Source: Candidatus Omnitrophota bacterium (GTDB lineage: Bacteria; Omnitrophota; Koll11; Gygaellales; JAQTUY01). Taken from it: 6,087 nt of DNA. The position numbers and the translations under genes were made by a program. The DNA is taken from positions 1-6,087 of the forward strand of contig JAQTUY010000097.1 of assembly GCA_028707105.1 (NCBI GenBank), given 5' to 3'. The notes under the pieces are model-generated. The model was not told the origin of the DNA. It saw nothing but the letters and a program-made list of their open reading frames with translations, and searched no databases. Shown here one piece after another: positions 5,969 through 6,087 of this stretch. The stretch's first letter is position 1. Every line of letters starts with the position of its first letter.

Positions 5969-6087
5969 TTAATGAGGCCATGACTTACGGAGCGAAGCGA
6001 CGTAAGTCATCTGGCCGAATTAATCCCTGCACAAGAGCTTTACTGTCAAGTGCAGGGAGGATAGGCAGAGAAGTTTTTACTGCGCCT
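5969..6087 (+). repeat. 119-bp direct repeat, copy 2 (runs to the window end)
   Basis: This is an exact second copy of 5839-5957, complete as far as the window allows. Because the sequence stops here, the true repeat could be longer and there may be more units. The two copies have no sequence differences, meaning a very recent duplication, active homogenisation, or one sequence written twice by the assembler. The hairpins of copy 1 recur at 5976-6016 and 6024-6058. Confidence 0.95.

Noticed and set aside
5850..5972. Small ORF of 40 codons beginning MTYGAKRRK, ending TAA at 5970-5972
   Set aside because: Its start lies inside the first hairpin stem, it has no Shine-Dalgarno, it crosses the repeat joint and it resembles no protein I know. 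The inverted repeats explain the sequence better.
5839..6087. CRISPR array or insertion sequence
   Set aside because: There are only two copies with a long unit and an 11-base joint, no spacers of regular size, no cas genes, no transposase and no target-site duplication.

Overview
The window looks like one contig from a bacterial metagenome assembly. It carries five genes on the + strand, in the standard code with TAA/TAG stops: the 3' end of uvrC, a short O6-alkylguanine-DNA methyltransferase gene (ogt-like), a pilT-like pilus ATPase gene, prfB (release factor 2, with its programmed frameshift) and secA. After secA come about 260 bases without a protein gene, made of a tandem repeat with hairpins. 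The proteins are diverged relatives of well-known families. SecA has an N-terminal insertion of a kind I recall from Bacteroidetes-like SecAs and an enlarged zinc knuckle. My best guess is an uncultured Gram-negative lineage such as Omnitrophota or another PVC-related phylum, but this is inference from protein style only and is weakly held.

Layout. Bases 1-17 equal the 3' end of the Illumina TruSeq read-2 adapter, so the apparent GTG start at base 1 is an artefact. Bases 18-297 are the end of uvrC, which stops just after the nuclease domain with no helix-hairpin-helix tail. After 17 bases comes ogt (315-584); the two form a DNA-repair pair. An extended -10 promoter (577-585) overlaps the ogt stop codon and probably starts a second transcription unit, pilT (655-1740), prfB (1743-2841) and secA (2848-5823), with gaps of 2 and 6 bases. 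The pilT-like ATPase keeps Walker A but has Asn in place of the Walker B Glu. prfB needs a +1 shift at CTT-TGA-C (1809-1815) to give a 365-residue protein.

Downstream of secA, a second extended -10 (5831-5839) leads into a 119-bp sequence present twice, identical, at a 130-bp period (5839-5957 and 5969-6087). Each copy holds two perfect-stem hairpins. The unit ends in 15 bases that read like the 5' end of a tRNA (GCGCCTGTAGCTCAA), cut off where the next copy begins. The window ends inside copy 2. This may be a real tandem duplication between secA and a tRNA gene, or a repeat loop left by the assembler.

The genes serve separate housekeeping tasks: nucleotide excision repair, alkylation repair, pilus dynamics or motility, translation termination and protein export. 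I see no defence system, CRISPR array, insertion sequence or new multi-gene system. The items most worth following are the repeat/tRNA-fragment region, the degenerate PilT and the atypical SecA ends.
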